This document shows, piece by piece, positions 63,414 to 64,000 of a stretch of 64,000 bases of DNA. Where the stretch lies: NCBI GenBank assembly GCA_023400055.1, contig JAEXFN010000031.1, positions 1 through 64,000 of the forward strand, written 5' to 3'. The notes beneath the pieces are model-generated. The model did no database searches. It worked only from the letters and a program-made list of their open reading frames with translations, and had not been told where the DNA came from. This DNA comes from Bacillota bacterium. GTDB lineage: Bacteria > Bacillota > UBA4882 > UBA8346. The position numbers and the translations under genes are program-made. The first letter of the stretch is position 1, and every line of letters begins with the position of its first letter.

Positions 63414-63442
63414 ATAATAGCAAAAAACGAGGGGGCTGTCAA
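63414..63442 (-). promoter_or_regulatory. Promoter of speD
   Basis: On the minus strand TTGACA (63442-63437), 17-bp spacer, TATTAT (63419-63414): a near-consensus sigma-A-type promoter. Confidence 0.9.
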
Positions 63443-63789
63443 TGATTTAGCGTAACATTTTCGGGCCGCGATTCCGTGAAGAAATTGGATAAATGACCAG
63501 TTAAAACGGATAAATTCTCTCGAATGCCGTTCCGCCGTCCCGTAAAGTCGGGACAAGATCGCAAATCATCCACTGCGAGCTGGGCCGGCCCGTTTCGACA
63601 CATTTCGACGAGGAACTTTTTGGATCGATTTCCCAGCGGAAATCGTTCCCGTATGTCCGTACCCGCGCCGGGCCAATTGGCGGCGGTTCGGACGATCGTA
63701 ATTTAAGCGAGCTACGCAGAAATTTATTGATAGTTCCCGTTCCCGCTGAATATCTTGAAAATGTGCGGAAGGTGCGGCGTAGTTTTAAA
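63443..63789. other. Intergenic, little seen
   Basis: Two copies of ggataaat 21 bases apart (63487 and 63508) may be a trace of another 21-bp array but are too few to call. No promoter or gene is supported. Confidence 0.4.
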
Positions 63790-63837
63790 ATGCCAATGGC
63801 GCCGGGCCGGAGAACCCGGGAAAAAGAAAGGGCGGGT

Positions 63838-64000
63838 ATGGCGGTGGTTCGAAAACGGTTGTTCGTGCTATGGTTGCGGGGCGATCATCTCTACTGGATG
63901 GCATTGGCCCTCAGTTTGCTGGCGGGGCTGTGGCTATATTCCCAACCGGCGGTCTGGACCAGCCTGCCCTCCTCATCGCTAGTTTCCGGCAAAAAAGTGG
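63838..64000 (+). CDS. N-terminus of a signal-anchored protein, cut by the window end
   Basis: The frame open to position 64000 begins MAVVRKRLFVLWLRGDHLYW and then enters a hydrophobic segment (MALALSLLAGLWLYS), as in an extracytoplasmic enzyme with an N-terminal anchor. AAAGGGCGGG precedes ATG 63838; in-frame ATGs at 63790 and 63796 are alternatives. The layout recalls cell-wall enzymes such as polysaccharide deacetylases or amidases, but too little is visible to assign a family. Confidence 0.6.
   Translation, partial: MAVVRKRLFVLWLRGDHLYWMALALSLLAGLWLYSQPAVWTSLPSSSLVSGKKV

Noticed and set aside
63487..63515. Further 21-bp array
   Set aside because: Only two ggataaat copies 21 bases apart; too few to distinguish from chance.

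Overview
The window looks like a chromosomal segment of a GC-rich, carbohydrate-degrading member of the Firmicutes (Bacillota), probably from a deep lineage with a two-membrane envelope (Limnochordia/Hydrogenispora-like). Reasons: a T-box leader controls ileS; CcpA-type cre operators, YesM/YesN-type two-component genes and DeoR/LacI regulators are present; and the solute-binding proteins mostly carry plain signal peptidase I signals instead of lipoboxes. The lineage is an inference. No rRNA, tRNA, CRISPR, phage or insertion sequence was recognised.

Layout. 1-273: a 21-bp tandem array at the window edge. 965-9026: a DeoR-regulated operon with DhaK/DhaL-type kinase subunits, a PfkB kinase, a class II aldolase and a ribose-type ABC transporter. 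9175-10331: a second 21-bp array, then a hairpin-rich inverted repeat. 10622-14494: lemA, two TPM-domain genes and a glucan phosphorylase. 14564-20432: a copper/heavy-metal block (small membrane protein, DUF2318 protein, HMA-TauE-cupredoxin fusion, CopA ATPase), three of whose promoters share one operator layout. 20595-26964: cre-controlled ABC importer, a probable beta-glucuronidase and a LacI regulator. 27259-29726: Ku, three small unknown genes and an AT-rich 21-bp array. 30141-45579: a large catabolic cluster with an ABC importer, three Gfo/Idh/MocA proteins, a SAF-domain dehydrogenase, a TIM-barrel epimerase, an RpiB-type isomerase, a split transketolase, an ADP-ribosylglycohydrolase-family protein and an iron alcohol dehydrogenase. 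45826-46080: a 21-bp array. 46731-57270: YesM/YesN sensor pair, two near-identical binding proteins, permeases and a GH38 alpha-mannosidase. 57934-62416: MntA/HepT toxin-antitoxin and T-box-controlled ileS. 62504-62735: a fifth 21-bp array. 62846-64000: speD and the start of an anchored protein.

How it fits together: each sugar cluster couples uptake (binding protein plus permeases), hydrolysis or oxidation/isomerisation, and its own regulator. The three CUT1 importers have no ATPase gene here, so they presumably share one encoded elsewhere; only the ribose-type system carries its own. All four transporter operons place a strong hairpin directly after the binding-protein gene, likely to let it be made in excess.

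The most unusual signal is non-coding. Five intergenic arrays keep a 21-bp period (two helical turns, seven codons) almost without slippage, yet have mostly unrelated unit sequences. Three of the five begin directly or soon after an intrinsic terminator. I know no named element that fits.
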